Source of the DNA: Streptomyces canus
Lineage (GTDB): Bacteria > Actinomycetota > Actinomycetes > Streptomycetales > Streptomycetaceae
Assembly (NCBI RefSeq): GCF_041435015.1
Contig: NZ_CP107989.1
Span: 2,728,001 to 2,792,000, forward strand
DNA length: 64,000 nt
Direction: 5' to 3'
Both the position numbers and the translations under genes were made by a program. Every line of letters starts with the position of its first letter. The first letter of the stretch is position 1. The notes below the pieces were generated by a model. It made no database searches. It saw only the letters and a list, made by a program, of their open reading frames with translations, and was not told the DNA's origin. Positions 43,885 through 51,680 of the stretch are shown in pieces.

Positions 43885-44973
43885 TCATGCTGCGACGGTG
43901 AGCGGGGCTTCCATCCGCTCCCATGCTCCGAGGACGGCCTTGTGCGCGTCCGGCTGCAGGTGAGCGTAGCGCTGGGTGGTTTGGAAGCTCTCGTGGCCCA
44001 GGAGGTGCTGGACCTCGTAGAGCGAGACTCCCTTCTGGACCAGCCACGAGGCGCAGGTGTGACGCATGGAGTGCGGCGGGTAGTGCGGGACGAGTAGCTG
44101 CTCGCCGTCGCTGTCGAAGTAGTAGGCGGCCTCGACGGTGGGCCACCAGATCTGCCGGCGCCAGTTGCTGTCGGCGAGGAGCCGTCCGGCACGGCCCTTG
44201 GTGGTGGTGGTGAACACCACGGCGTCCCGGTCGAGCCGGTGGATGTGGCGTTCGAGGGCCTCCAGGACGTGAGGCGGGAGCGGGACCTCTCTACGGCTCT
44301 TGGAGCTCTTGGGGTACTCCTTGATGCCGCTTTTGCTGTTGACCTCCACCACAAACAGTCGCGAGCGGCGCTGGTCGATGCGGTGGCGATGCAGGCCAGA
44401 CAGTTCTCCCCATCGGAGTCCGGTGTAGAAGCCGAGCAAGCACATCGTCCGCCACGCGGCGGGGAGTTCGTCCAGGATGCTCTGTGCCTGGTCAAGCGTG
44501 AACCACTGCGGCGGCTTGACCGCGATCTGGGGCAAGTCGATGTTGCGGCACGGGGTCACCGCCAGGACATCGTCGTCGACGGCAGCGCGCATCATGGAGG
44601 ATGTCAGGTTGTAAGCCCGTTTGATCGCAGCGGCCCCCGCCCCTTTCTCGACCAGGGTCCGGATCCAGCTCTGGACGTCCATGCGGGTGATGGCCCGTAT
44701 CTCCCAGTCCGCCCAGTAGGGCATGACGTGGTTCTTGATGTTGGATGCGTCGCCGCGAAGCGTGTGGGGCTCCACGATTCGGGCGTTCCACCATCGATCG
44801 TGCCACTCGCGGAACGACATCTCGCCGGCCCGCGGGTCGCGCATGCCTCCGCGTGCGAACTGGGTCTCCATCTCGATGCCCCAGGCGCGCGCCTGCGCCT
44901 TGAGGGGGAACGACTCGCTGAACCGGTCTCCTGTCCGGTTGCGTACGGTCGCCTGCCACTTGCCGGACTTCAA
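43885..44973 (-). CDS. Site-specific tyrosine integrase
   Basis: The protein has 362 residues. There is an N-terminal arm and SAM-like core-binding domain (SFREWHDRWWNARI...DVQSWIRTLV), then the catalytic domain with TGLRWGELSG (Arg), PPHSMRHTCASW (His-x-x-Arg), LLGHES (His) and TQRYAHLQ (Tyr nucleophile). It resembles integrases of actinobacterial integrative elements such as pSAM2. The start is uncertain: the TTG used lacks a ribosome site, while AAGGAG lies 22 bases upstream without a standard start codon near it. No tRNA or att repeat was found at either side. Confidence 0.87.
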   Translation of the reverse strand: MKSGKWQATVRNRTGDRFSESFPLKAQARAWGIEMETQFARGGMRDPRAGEMSFREWHDRWWNARIVEPHTLRGDASNIKNHVMPYWADWEIRAITRMDVQSWIRTLVEKGAGAAAIKRAYNLTSSMMRAAVDDDVLAVTPCRNIDLPQIAVKPPQWFTLDQAQSILDELPAAWRTMCLLGFYTGLRWGELSGLHRHRIDQRRSRLFVVEVNSKSGIKEYPKSSKSRREVPLPPHVLEALERHIHRLDRDAVVFTTTTKGRAGRLLADSNWRRQIWWPTVEAAYYFDSDGEQLLVPHYPPHSMRHTCASWLVQKGVSLYEVQHLLGHESFQTTQRYAHLQPDAHKAVLGAWERMEAPLTVAA

Positions 44974-45033
44974 CTTACGGAGGTACGAGGCTCTACTCCT
45001 TGTTCAACGGTGACGGGGTGGAATGGCCCAGGG

Positions 45034-45240
45034 TCAGCGGCGGGCTGCCGGCGGTACGACGGCGCGGCGGCTGATGAACTCGTCGAGGCCGACCGCGGGG
45101 ACCCGTACACGGGACCGGCCTGATCCGGTACGGAGGTCGACGACAGGCAAGTCGCCTGCAGCGATGAAGCGGTAGACAGTGCGTCGGTCGACGTCCAAGG
45201 CGGCGGCGACGGCCGGGATGGACAGCAGGCGTGCAGGCAT
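45034..45240 (-). CDS. Excisionase / AlpA-type helix-turn-helix protein
   Basis: The protein has 68 residues. A winged-helix excisionase motif SIPAVAAALDVDRRTVYRFIAAGDLPVVDL is followed by a basic tail. It sits 60 bases before the integrase on the same strand, the xis-int order of pSAM2-like elements. No replication or transfer genes follow, so the element is a remnant. Confidence 0.82.
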   Translation of the reverse strand: MPARLLSIPAVAAALDVDRRTVYRFIAAGDLPVVDLRTGSGRSRVRVPAVGLDEFISRRAVVPPAARR

Positions 45241-46142
45241 GGAGGAGAACCTTGAGGTAGGGATGGACTTGGGGTCGACGTGTCAGCAATCGGCGGATCG
45301 ACCGGGAGATCTAGAGCTCGGCACAGACCCTCATTGAGCGTCAGCTATTGCCCGGGCCGAACCACTACTGACATGACGCCGCCCTGCGATTGCGGATAGA
45401 CGCGGAGTCAGCAAGCAAGACGGACGGGCCCGCCAGGCCAGGGTGAAAGGGCATGGGGTATCGCGGATCGGCACATCAGGTGAAGTTCCTCGAGAGGGAG
45501 CCCACTGGCGACAGAACGGGATCAGCAACGCCGGAGTGCCCTCACGCAAACTCGACGCGGCTACCGCTGCTTTGAGCAACCGGCGCTGCAAAATCAGGGA
45601 AGCCGCAGGCGGGGCCGCTCATTACCTCCTTGCGTTTTGCGGCACTACCGACTGCATCCCGCAACGGCTCCACCGCCAAGCACAGCCGCTGCGAACACCC
45701 TCAATGGTCATCACGATCGCCGGTTTGGCTAACCGGCGATCGTGGTCTATGTTGCGCGCCTCATCAAATGCATCCGACAGCTCCTCGGGCTGGCCGCAGT
45801 CAAGACGCCAGCCGTTGAGCGCAGGGATGGGGCCGCACCGTCCGCAACAAACACCAGCAGATCGTCATCAGGCGGGCAGTCATGATTCCCCACCATTACA
45901 CGCTCAGGAACCGCGACGGCATGGGCCACCAAGCGAGTTGCAGCTCCGGGGTGCGCCGCAAAAGTGCGGGGACGGCCCTATCGCGGCGGTAGCCGTGTGG
46001 CAGCAGGTCCTCGCCGAACAGGCCAGGCATTCAGTGCGCCGAACGCAAAGAGGAAGGGGGAATGAAGCGCATGGAACGAATAGCGGAACCGACAGGAGGG
46101 CCTCCTAAGTAGGACCGTGCCAGCAAAGCAGCCCAGTGCGGT
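45241..46142. other. Gene-poor, lower-GC segment right of int-xis
   Basis: No frame here has convincing streptomycete codon use or family similarity. The region is noticeably less GC-rich than its surroundings and contains one strong palindrome (45712-45744). It is probably decayed DNA of the integrated element. Confidence 0.5.
45712..45744. repeat. Perfect 14-bp palindrome of unknown role
   Basis: CACGATCGCCGGTT and its reverse complement flank TGGCT. It is not next to any gene end, so a terminator role is not obvious. A protein-binding or recombination site of the old element is possible. Confidence 0.6.
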
Positions 46143-46454
46143 GTGGGGTTCCGAATCAATCGCAATCCGGCCGCGCTGGAGAAACTGCATGCGTCTGACC
46201 TGGTATTTTCCGGGACGTTGTACGTTGACATGCTCCCGGCGGAGGTTTCCAGTCCTTTGGAGTTCTTTCTTGTCTGCCGTGGGCGAATGCCCGCGGACAA
46301 CTGCGTGGAGCCCTCCTGCCACGGATCCGTTGAGGCGCAGACATGCGCCGACCCCCGCATCATGAAGCCGTTACACAACCTCGTCGACGAGAGGACCTTC
46401 ACCGTGGTGCCGGAGCGACGCGCCACCCAGAATGACTCGCTGCCGTCTGACTGA
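46143..46454 (+). CDS. Hypothetical protein, possibly foreign
   Basis: The frame has 103 residues from a GTG without a clear ribosome site. Codon third positions are clearly less GC-rich than in neighbouring genes, consistent with acquired DNA or with no coding role. Segments such as DLVFSGTLYVDMLPAEV and RTFTVVPERRA look protein-like, but I recognise no family. Confidence 0.3.
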   Translation: MGFRINRNPAALEKLHASDLVFSGTLYVDMLPAEVSSPLEFFLVCRGRMPADNCVEPSCHGSVEAQTCADPRIMKPLHNLVDERTFTVVPERRATQNDSLPSD

Positions 46455-46559
46455 TCCGGGCCGGTGGGTAGTTCCCCTCCTTCACCGGCAGCGACCGGCT
46501 TTCGGCGTGCCCTTGACGGCTGGGTAGGGTCGCGGTACCCGAGCTGGAGAGGTAGTTGC

Positions 46560-46880
46560 ATGGCCAACGATATTGTGATCGCGCAGACGACCAGCGACAA
46601 CGAGGACCAGGCGAAGGCGCTGGCCTGGGGCGCTGTGGAGAGCAAGCTGGCAGCGGGCGTCCACATCGATGCGCCGATCACCGCCTTCTACTGGTGGAAG
46701 GGGAAGGTTGAGACGGCGCAGGAGTGGCGGATCTCGTACATGACTACGACGGACCGTCTCCCGGCACTGGAGGCGTGGCTGCACGAGAAGCACCCGTACG
46801 ACGTCCCCCAGTGGATCACATTGCCCGTGACCGGCGGTTCGGAGGCGTACCTGTCCTGGGTAGTCGCGGAGACGGCATAG
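46560..46880 (+). CDS. cutA: CutA-type divalent-ion tolerance protein
   Basis: The protein has 106 residues from the ATG with GGAGAGG ahead. It is the compact trimeric ferredoxin-like fold of CutA1: IVIAQTTSDNEDQAKALAWG at the start, VESKLAAGVHIDAPITAFYWWKGKVE in the middle, and LEAWLHEKHPYDVPQWITLPV near the end. These match the usual RLAACV and YxWxGxxE regions, though AAC is AAG here. It has been linked to copper tolerance, but its molecular role is unsettled. Confidence 0.85.
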   Translation: MANDIVIAQTTSDNEDQAKALAWGAVESKLAAGVHIDAPITAFYWWKGKVETAQEWRISYMTTTDRLPALEAWLHEKHPYDVPQWITLPVTGGSEAYLSWVVAETA

Positions 46881-46949
46881 GTCTGCGGAGCGACGGACCG
46901 GCCGTACGACTGTTCGCGTCCTGGGCTTGTCCGCGTGCCGCGCAGGGAC

Positions 46950-48191
46950 TCAGGATGCGAACTGCCGCAGATGGCGGCTCAGTTCCTGCTCGCTGTCGGG
47001 GAGAGACGCTGCGATTGTCGATGCGCGCTCCCTGCCCATCGTGTTGGGCTTGGCCTGTGCCGCTGCGGCGAACTGGCGTGACACGTAGACCCCTTGGTCG
47101 ACGTCACCTCCACGCAGCAGGGCCGAAGCGAGATCACCGAGGACCACGACGCCTCCGTCCGGGAGTTCGTCTCCGAGGCGGTCGACTGCGGTGTCTGCTG
47201 CAGCGGTGAGTTCGGGACGCCCCAACTGCCCGTATACAGAGAGGGCCAGCGAGTCCATGCGGTACGGGGTCACGAACCGGACCCACGCCTGCTCGTTGGT
47301 GTGATCCGCGAAGTCGTAGGCGAAGCGCGCTCGCTCCAACGCCCGGAGCGCCCCCATCTCGTCGCCGGCCGCCGCAGCCTCCTCGGCGTGCCTGCCGAGG
47401 ACCCAAGCGGCAGCAGTAGCGTTGCCGTGGCCTCGCACATCGCTGGCCGCCTGGGAAAGGAACTCCAACTTCGCCTTCGGCCTCGAGGCGCCGTAGCTGC
47501 TGTAGGTCAGGGCCAGGGCTCGGAGCGGAGGGTGCCCGGCGGTCGTCGCACACTGCGACGTGACCTTGTAGTACGCGTCGGCTTTGTCGTGCTCACCCAG
47601 GTCCCAGGCAACCCAACCGGCCAGGGCGGCGGTTTCTCCGGCGGCGATAGTGAGAGCCCGCTCGTGCTCGCCGGCACGAGGCAAAGCCGCGGTGATCGCG
47701 TCAAGATGCGACTCGACCGTGCTTTGTAGCCGCCGGGCGCTGAGATTGAGTTCCTGGACGTGTAGTTCAGCGGCCCGGTCGATGAGCGCGACGGCGGTGG
47801 GCGAATCGATCTTGGCCCCCTTGCTGAGGGCGAAGGCGAGGCGCCCCCAGGGCTCGGCAGCCGCGCTCACGCCGACAGCGGCGCCACCCAGCAGCGTGCG
47901 ACGCTTCACGGCGTCCTGGTCCTCCTCTGCATTGGCATGCCCCCTTCTCTTCCGAGCGCGGGCAGCCTTGGCCTCCCGCTGTAGCTCCTCGAAGGGCACA
48001 CCGCAGGCCGCCGCGATGTGGGCGATTGTGTGATTGGTAGGGACGTTCTCGAAGTTCTCATAGCGGCTGATCTCTCGGCGGGTCATGGTGTCCCGGCCGG
48101 AGACAGCGTTGATCGCGTCTGCCTGCTCCTCCTGCGTCCTGCCCGCCTCCTGCCGGAGCCGGAGGAGCAGGTCGGCGAACGGATCTGGCAT
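46950..48191 (-). CDS. XRE regulator with TPR-like repeat domain
   Basis: The protein has 413 residues from the ATG giving MPDPFADLLL. The helix-turn-helix is at residues 8-70 (RLRQEAGRTQEEQADAINAV, TMTRREISRYENF). A hydrophobic patch with RRTLLGGAAVG follows, then about 280 residues of helical repeats (VESHLDAITAALPRAGEHER and others). Such proteins are numerous in Streptomyces and often pair with DUF397 or ATP-binding partners. It diverges from an anti-sigma-type ATPase gene, a likely partner. Confidence 0.8.
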   Translation of the reverse strand: MPDPFADLLLRLRQEAGRTQEEQADAINAVSGRDTMTRREISRYENFENVPTNHTIAHIAAACGVPFEELQREAKAARARKRRGHANAEEDQDAVKRRTLLGGAAVGVSAAAEPWGRLAFALSKGAKIDSPTAVALIDRAAELHVQELNLSARRLQSTVESHLDAITAALPRAGEHERALTIAAGETAALAGWVAWDLGEHDKADAYYKVTSQCATTAGHPPLRALALTYSSYGASRPKAKLEFLSQAASDVRGHGNATAAAWVLGRHAEEAAAAGDEMGALRALERARFAYDFADHTNEQAWVRFVTPYRMDSLALSVYGQLGRPELTAAADTAVDRLGDELPDGGVVVLGDLASALLRGGDVDQGVYVSRQFAAAAQAKPNTMGRERASTIAASLPDSEQELSRHLRQFAS

Positions 48192-48322
48192 GAGTGTGAC
48201 CTCTATTGGTGGGCGGAATCCAATCATGGCCTCAATTCCCCCTCCAACTTTCCCCCTTGACAGATATTTCCCCCTCTGGATTCCCCTGGTCGACGGCGTC
48301 GCCACGCGGTGCGATAGCCCCC

Positions 48323-48832
48323 ATGACCAGGCTCCAAGAGGAGACCCCGCCGCGCGGGGGCATCCGTAGCTTTGCCGACGTGGCAGGCATGTCATGCGCG
48401 AGGTCGGTTCACGAAGACCGGCACAGCACATCGGCGAGGGCAGGCATACCGGCGGCATCCCATGGCTGTCAGGCGGCCTTTCTCCCTGATCTCGCGAAAG
48501 TTGGGGAGATGCGGCAGACAGCCGGGGCGTTCCTGCGGCGGTGCCGTGTTTCGGAGCCGGTGGCGGGGGTCGTCGTACTGGCCGTCTCGGAGCTGGTCAC
48601 CAACGCCGTGATTCACGGTGAGGGAGAAGTGGTGCTCCGGATCACGGTGGCCGTCGACGTGGTGCGCGTCTCGGTCACCGATCACCATCCGGCCCCAGCT
48701 GTACTCAAGGAAGCCGGACCCGACGGTGAATCCGGTCGAGGGATCCGGCTTGTCGATGCGATCTCAGACGCGTGGGAGAGCAGCGGCGAGGAGACGTGGT
48801 GTGAGTTCCGGAACGCGAGGGCTGCGGGTTGA
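48323..48832 (+). CDS. Anti-sigma factor-like ATP-binding protein (HATPase_c_2)
   Basis: The protein has about 169 residues if begun at the ATG giving MTRLQEETPP, or 147 from MSCARSVHED at 48389. The Bergerat ATP fold is clear: AVSELVTNAVIHGEGEV (N box) and GRGIRLVDAISDAW (G box). Such SpoIIAB/RsbW-like kinases are abundant in Streptomyces and often act with XRE/DUF397 systems. It is divergent from the XRE/TPR gene. A TTGACA at 48257-48262 may be its -35. Confidence 0.8.
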   Translation: MTRLQEETPPRGGIRSFADVAGMSCARSVHEDRHSTSARAGIPAASHGCQAAFLPDLAKVGEMRQTAGAFLRRCRVSEPVAGVVVLAVSELVTNAVIHGEGEVVLRITVAVDVVRVSVTDHHPAPAVLKEAGPDGESGRGIRLVDAISDAWESSGEETWCEFRNARAAG

Positions 48833-48894
48833 GCCAGACTTCCAAGTGGTTCCCGGCCATGCGGTTGACGAGTCGGGCAGCTCAGTCACTTCCC

Positions 48895-49395
48895 CTACAG
48901 GGGACGCTCGGAGGGCCGTTCGCTTGCCTTCGCCCAGTAGTTCGGATCAAGCATCTCGCCAGGCCATGCGGGCTGACGGATCGGGCCCTGAGGCCCCATC
49001 TGTTCGAAGTACGGTGCCAGGTCGATCACGGGCGTCCCGTCGACGGCGTCGAGATCGGTGACCAGGAGGTCCCTGCCTTCGACCTTAAGCAACCGCGGGT
49101 AACTGACCGCCAGTTGGTTGGGGCGCCGGTGGTTGCGGTGGACGAACGTACCGGTCGCCGGCCAGTTCTGGTTTCCCCTTGGACTGCGTGCGTGGAGCTG
49201 GACATCTTCGGGTCGGGCCAGATGGAAGCGCCAGGTCACGGTCAGGTGGGAGAACTCCTCGATTCCTTGCAGCGTTTCGAGGGGATACGCGTCGTCGAGC
49301 CGGATGATCGATTCGACCCCGCCTTGGTAGTCGTCCTGTACGCGGGTGTGGCCGCCGACGACCGTTGCGATCGACTTGACCTCGTAGGTCGGCAT
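48895..49395 (-). CDS. TrmO-like SAM-dependent methyltransferase (UPF0066/YaeB family)
   Basis: The protein has 166 residues from the ATG, while a TTG just before has better ribosome spacing. The beta-barrel family signature is present: GIEEFSHLTVTWRFHLA near residue 45, ARSPRGNQNWPATGTFVHR near 70, RRPNQLAVSYPRLLKVEG, and DLDAVDGTPVIDLAPYF. TrmO methylates N6 of threonylcarbamoyl-adenosine in tRNA in E. coli. Standalone actinobacterial members are not proven to do so. Confidence 0.78.
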   Translation of the reverse strand: MPTYEVKSIATVVGGHTRVQDDYQGGVESIIRLDDAYPLETLQGIEEFSHLTVTWRFHLARPEDVQLHARSPRGNQNWPATGTFVHRNHRRPNQLAVSYPRLLKVEGRDLLVTDLDAVDGTPVIDLAPYFEQMGPQGPIRQPAWPGEMLDPNYWAKASERPSERPL

Positions 49396-49467
49396 CAACG
49401 CTCGTTCCTCTCCCTGGGCGTAGCGTGCGCGGCGGCCTCCGGTCAGGGCCGCGAAACCGTTCTGTGG

Positions 49468-50856
49468 TCAGCCTATGGCGCGCAACATGCCTCGCGCGCG
49501 ACGGTCCAGTTCGGCGACGTAGCGACCACCGCGCTGCCGGACGGGCGAGATGTCGCTCTGCATGCGGACGATGACGTCGCGGGCTCGCCCGGACTGGATC
49601 CCGGCCATGGCGTCGAGTGCTTCGTTCCAGGTTGCGCATGCCTCGTCGAGGCGTCCCTGCTGGACTTGGACAGCGCCGAGGTAGCCGAGCGTCACGCTGT
49701 GGGTACGGGCGAACTGCTGGCGTCGGCGCGTAGCCACGCTGCGCTTGAAGTGGATCTCCGCGTCCCGAGGCTGGCCCATGTCGCGCAGAGCGCAGGCCGT
49801 CTCGTGGGCGAGGGAGGCTTCCTGAAAGAAGCCGACGCGGGCCGGTGCCTCGGTGGCGTCGGCGCGGGCGAGGTCCCGCTCCGCGCGGCTAATGGCCGCG
49901 AGGGTGCCGGCCCGGTCGCCGTCGGACGCAAGGGCGCGTGCATGGACGATCGCCAGCAGCGCCTTTTCACGATGGCTGGCCTGGCCGTAGCGGTCGCGGG
50001 ACATCGAGGCGTCGGCCAGGGCCAGTGCCCGGCGTGGATGCCCGAGGTCCACGGCCTGGTGGGCGAGGGCGCGCAGGACGTGACCACCGAGCGGTCCGTC
50101 TCCAGCTTCCGCCGCGATGCGGGCGGCAATGGTGAGGTAGCGCTGGGCAGTGCGGTGTTCGCTGGCGTCGAAGGCCATCCAACCGGCGAGGTAGGTCATC
50201 TCCGCCACGGCGGAGTACGTGTCGCGGCGGAGCTGATCTGTGCGGAATCGGCCGCCGAGCAGCGGTACCGCACCGTCGAGCAGGTGGCTGGCGAGGGCCT
50301 TGCGGCCGGATGCGCCGCCTCGCTGCTGGTCGCGCGCGGAGTAGTAGACCGTGAGATCGCGGACGTCGTCGATGTCCGCCTGGGTCACCGAGCGCGAGGA
50401 GGCCGGTCGGCGGTTCGCCGCTGCAGCGGGGGCGGCTGCCCACCACGAGGTAGTGGGCAGGGCAAGGCCGGCTGCGGAGTAGGCGGCGGTGGCCAGCAGC
50501 TTGCGTCGGTGCATGTCGAGATCGTCGCTTCCCAGCTCGGCCAGTGCGGTCAGAGGGTCGACGCTCCAGTCGGAACCGCTGTCGGTCGTGCCTGTCGGCT
50601 CTTCTTCCAGCCCGAGATCGGCCAGGGAGAGGCGGCGGCCAAGTCTGCGGGACAGCGTCTCGCGCAGGATATGCGGTGCTCTGCCGCTGGGCTTTGTGCC
50701 CTGGACCCACATGGCGATGTGCGAGCGGGAGATCGCGTCGAGTTCGCGCACTCCGCTCTCAGCGGCCACGCGGGCCACCGCGGCGGCTGCTTGTGGCTGG
50801 GACCAGCCTGCTTCGCGCAGAAGTGCGGCGAGGGCGACGTTGCGTTCACGGGCCAT
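49468..50856 (-). CDS. Large XRE-like regulator with TPR-like domain
   Basis: The protein has 462 residues. The N-terminal region (LLREAGWSQPQAAAAVARVA, ISRSHIAMWVQGTKPSGRAP) is the unusual helix-turn-helix of streptomycete Tat-associated regulators. Then comes a hydrophobic patch (RRKLLATAAYSAAGLALP) and many helical repeats (AEMTYLAGWMAFDASEHRTA onward). No partner gene is adjacent. The function is unknown beyond probable DNA binding. Confidence 0.75.
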   Translation of the reverse strand: MARERNVALAALLREAGWSQPQAAAAVARVAAESGVRELDAISRSHIAMWVQGTKPSGRAPHILRETLSRRLGRRLSLADLGLEEEPTGTTDSGSDWSVDPLTALAELGSDDLDMHRRKLLATAAYSAAGLALPTTSWWAAAPAAAANRRPASSRSVTQADIDDVRDLTVYYSARDQQRGGASGRKALASHLLDGAVPLLGGRFRTDQLRRDTYSAVAEMTYLAGWMAFDASEHRTAQRYLTIAARIAAEAGDGPLGGHVLRALAHQAVDLGHPRRALALADASMSRDRYGQASHREKALLAIVHARALASDGDRAGTLAAISRAERDLARADATEAPARVGFFQEASLAHETACALRDMGQPRDAEIHFKRSVATRRRQQFARTHSVTLGYLGAVQVQQGRLDEACATWNEALDAMAGIQSGRARDVIVRMQSDISPVRQRGGRYVAELDRRARGMLRAIG

Positions 50857-51045
50857 GGGCTGCCCCTCGGTTCCGAAATGATCTTTGACGCCTTTGACTG
50901 CCCTGCGGGCGGTGTGGGCATACCGCTCGGCCGTGATTCACGGTTCGCTCAACGTAGCGGCCAGATCACTCACTTCGCACGTCAGTCGTCGGTGCCACTT
51001 GGTGACTTGGGCTCACTTTGGCTTGATCCGAACAGGAGTTGTGTC

Positions 51046-51543
51046 ATGCGCCTTTCGCTGGACCCTCGCCGAGGCGACAGCCAGCTCGGAGGCGGGCGCG
51101 GGCGGCGAGAGTCCGCCACCGTGGTGCCGGCGCCAGAGCGCGATCACGTGGTTGCCGCGTCGGAGACGGTAACGCTCGTGCTGGGCGAGGATTCACCGCT
51201 GCCCGAGAACGCTGCCGATGTGGAGGACCTCGTTCGGCTTCTGCGCGGTCATATCGCCCAGTTGGGAGCACGGACCGCTGTGGGCAGCCCCGTCCTGGTG
51301 CGAGCGCAACGGCTCTGCTCCGAAAGCATTCCCGAGGGCTACATGCCGAGCCGGGTGTACTTGGTCAAGCTCGCCGAAGCCACCCGGGAGCTGATGGCAC
51401 ACGTGGAACGGGGCGGTCCCGGGCCGATCCGATCGAAGCGCGGGCGGCGCTGGCGGAAGCCGCAGATCAACGCGCTGCGCGGGGCGGTCTTCGCCGTCGC
51501 CCTGGCCTGTCTGGTCTTCGCCGCTTCGGTACCGCGGACATGA
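51046..51543 (+). CDS. DUF6415-family protein
   Basis: The protein has 165 residues from the ATG with AGGAG ahead. The core ETVTLVLGEDSPLPENAADV, LVRLLRGHIAQLG and RVYLVKLAEATRELMAHVE matches DUF6415, a family annotated as linked to natural-product gene clusters but without known activity. The C-terminus adds a basic stretch and one hydrophobic segment (GAVFAVALACLVFAASV) not usual for the family, which may anchor it to the membrane. The stop overlaps the start of a tiny hydrophobic peptide. Confidence 0.72.
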   Translation: MRLSLDPRRGDSQLGGGRGRRESATVVPAPERDHVVAASETVTLVLGEDSPLPENAADVEDLVRLLRGHIAQLGARTAVGSPVLVRAQRLCSESIPEGYMPSRVYLVKLAEATRELMAHVERGGPGPIRSKRGRRWRKPQINALRGAVFAVALACLVFAASVPRT

Positions 51544-51638
51544 CGGTGACCGGGGCCGTCGTCATCGGGCTGGTCCTCGGGCCGATGGCCTGGCCCGTTC
51601 GGCCCCACGCAGCACACGCCAGATCCGCGCAGACCTGA
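51540..51638 (+). CDS. Small hydrophobic peptide, 32 residues
   Basis: MTVTGAVVIGLVLGPMAWPV followed by a basic tail. Its ATG overlaps the DUF6415 stop (ATGA), so it would be translationally coupled. One membrane-spanning stretch is visible. A 42-base gap leads to the conservon histidine kinase-like gene. The function is unknown and expression is unproven. Confidence 0.45.
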   Translation: MTVTGAVVIGLVLGPMAWPVRPHAAHARSAQT

Positions 51639-51680
51639 CGCCGCAACACGCTTAGTCACCCCCACCTCACGAGGATTCCC

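Noticed and set aside
45241..46142. tRNA gene or att core next to int-xis
   Set aside because: No cloverleaf or T-loop sequence could be found by eye in this interval or left of the integrase.
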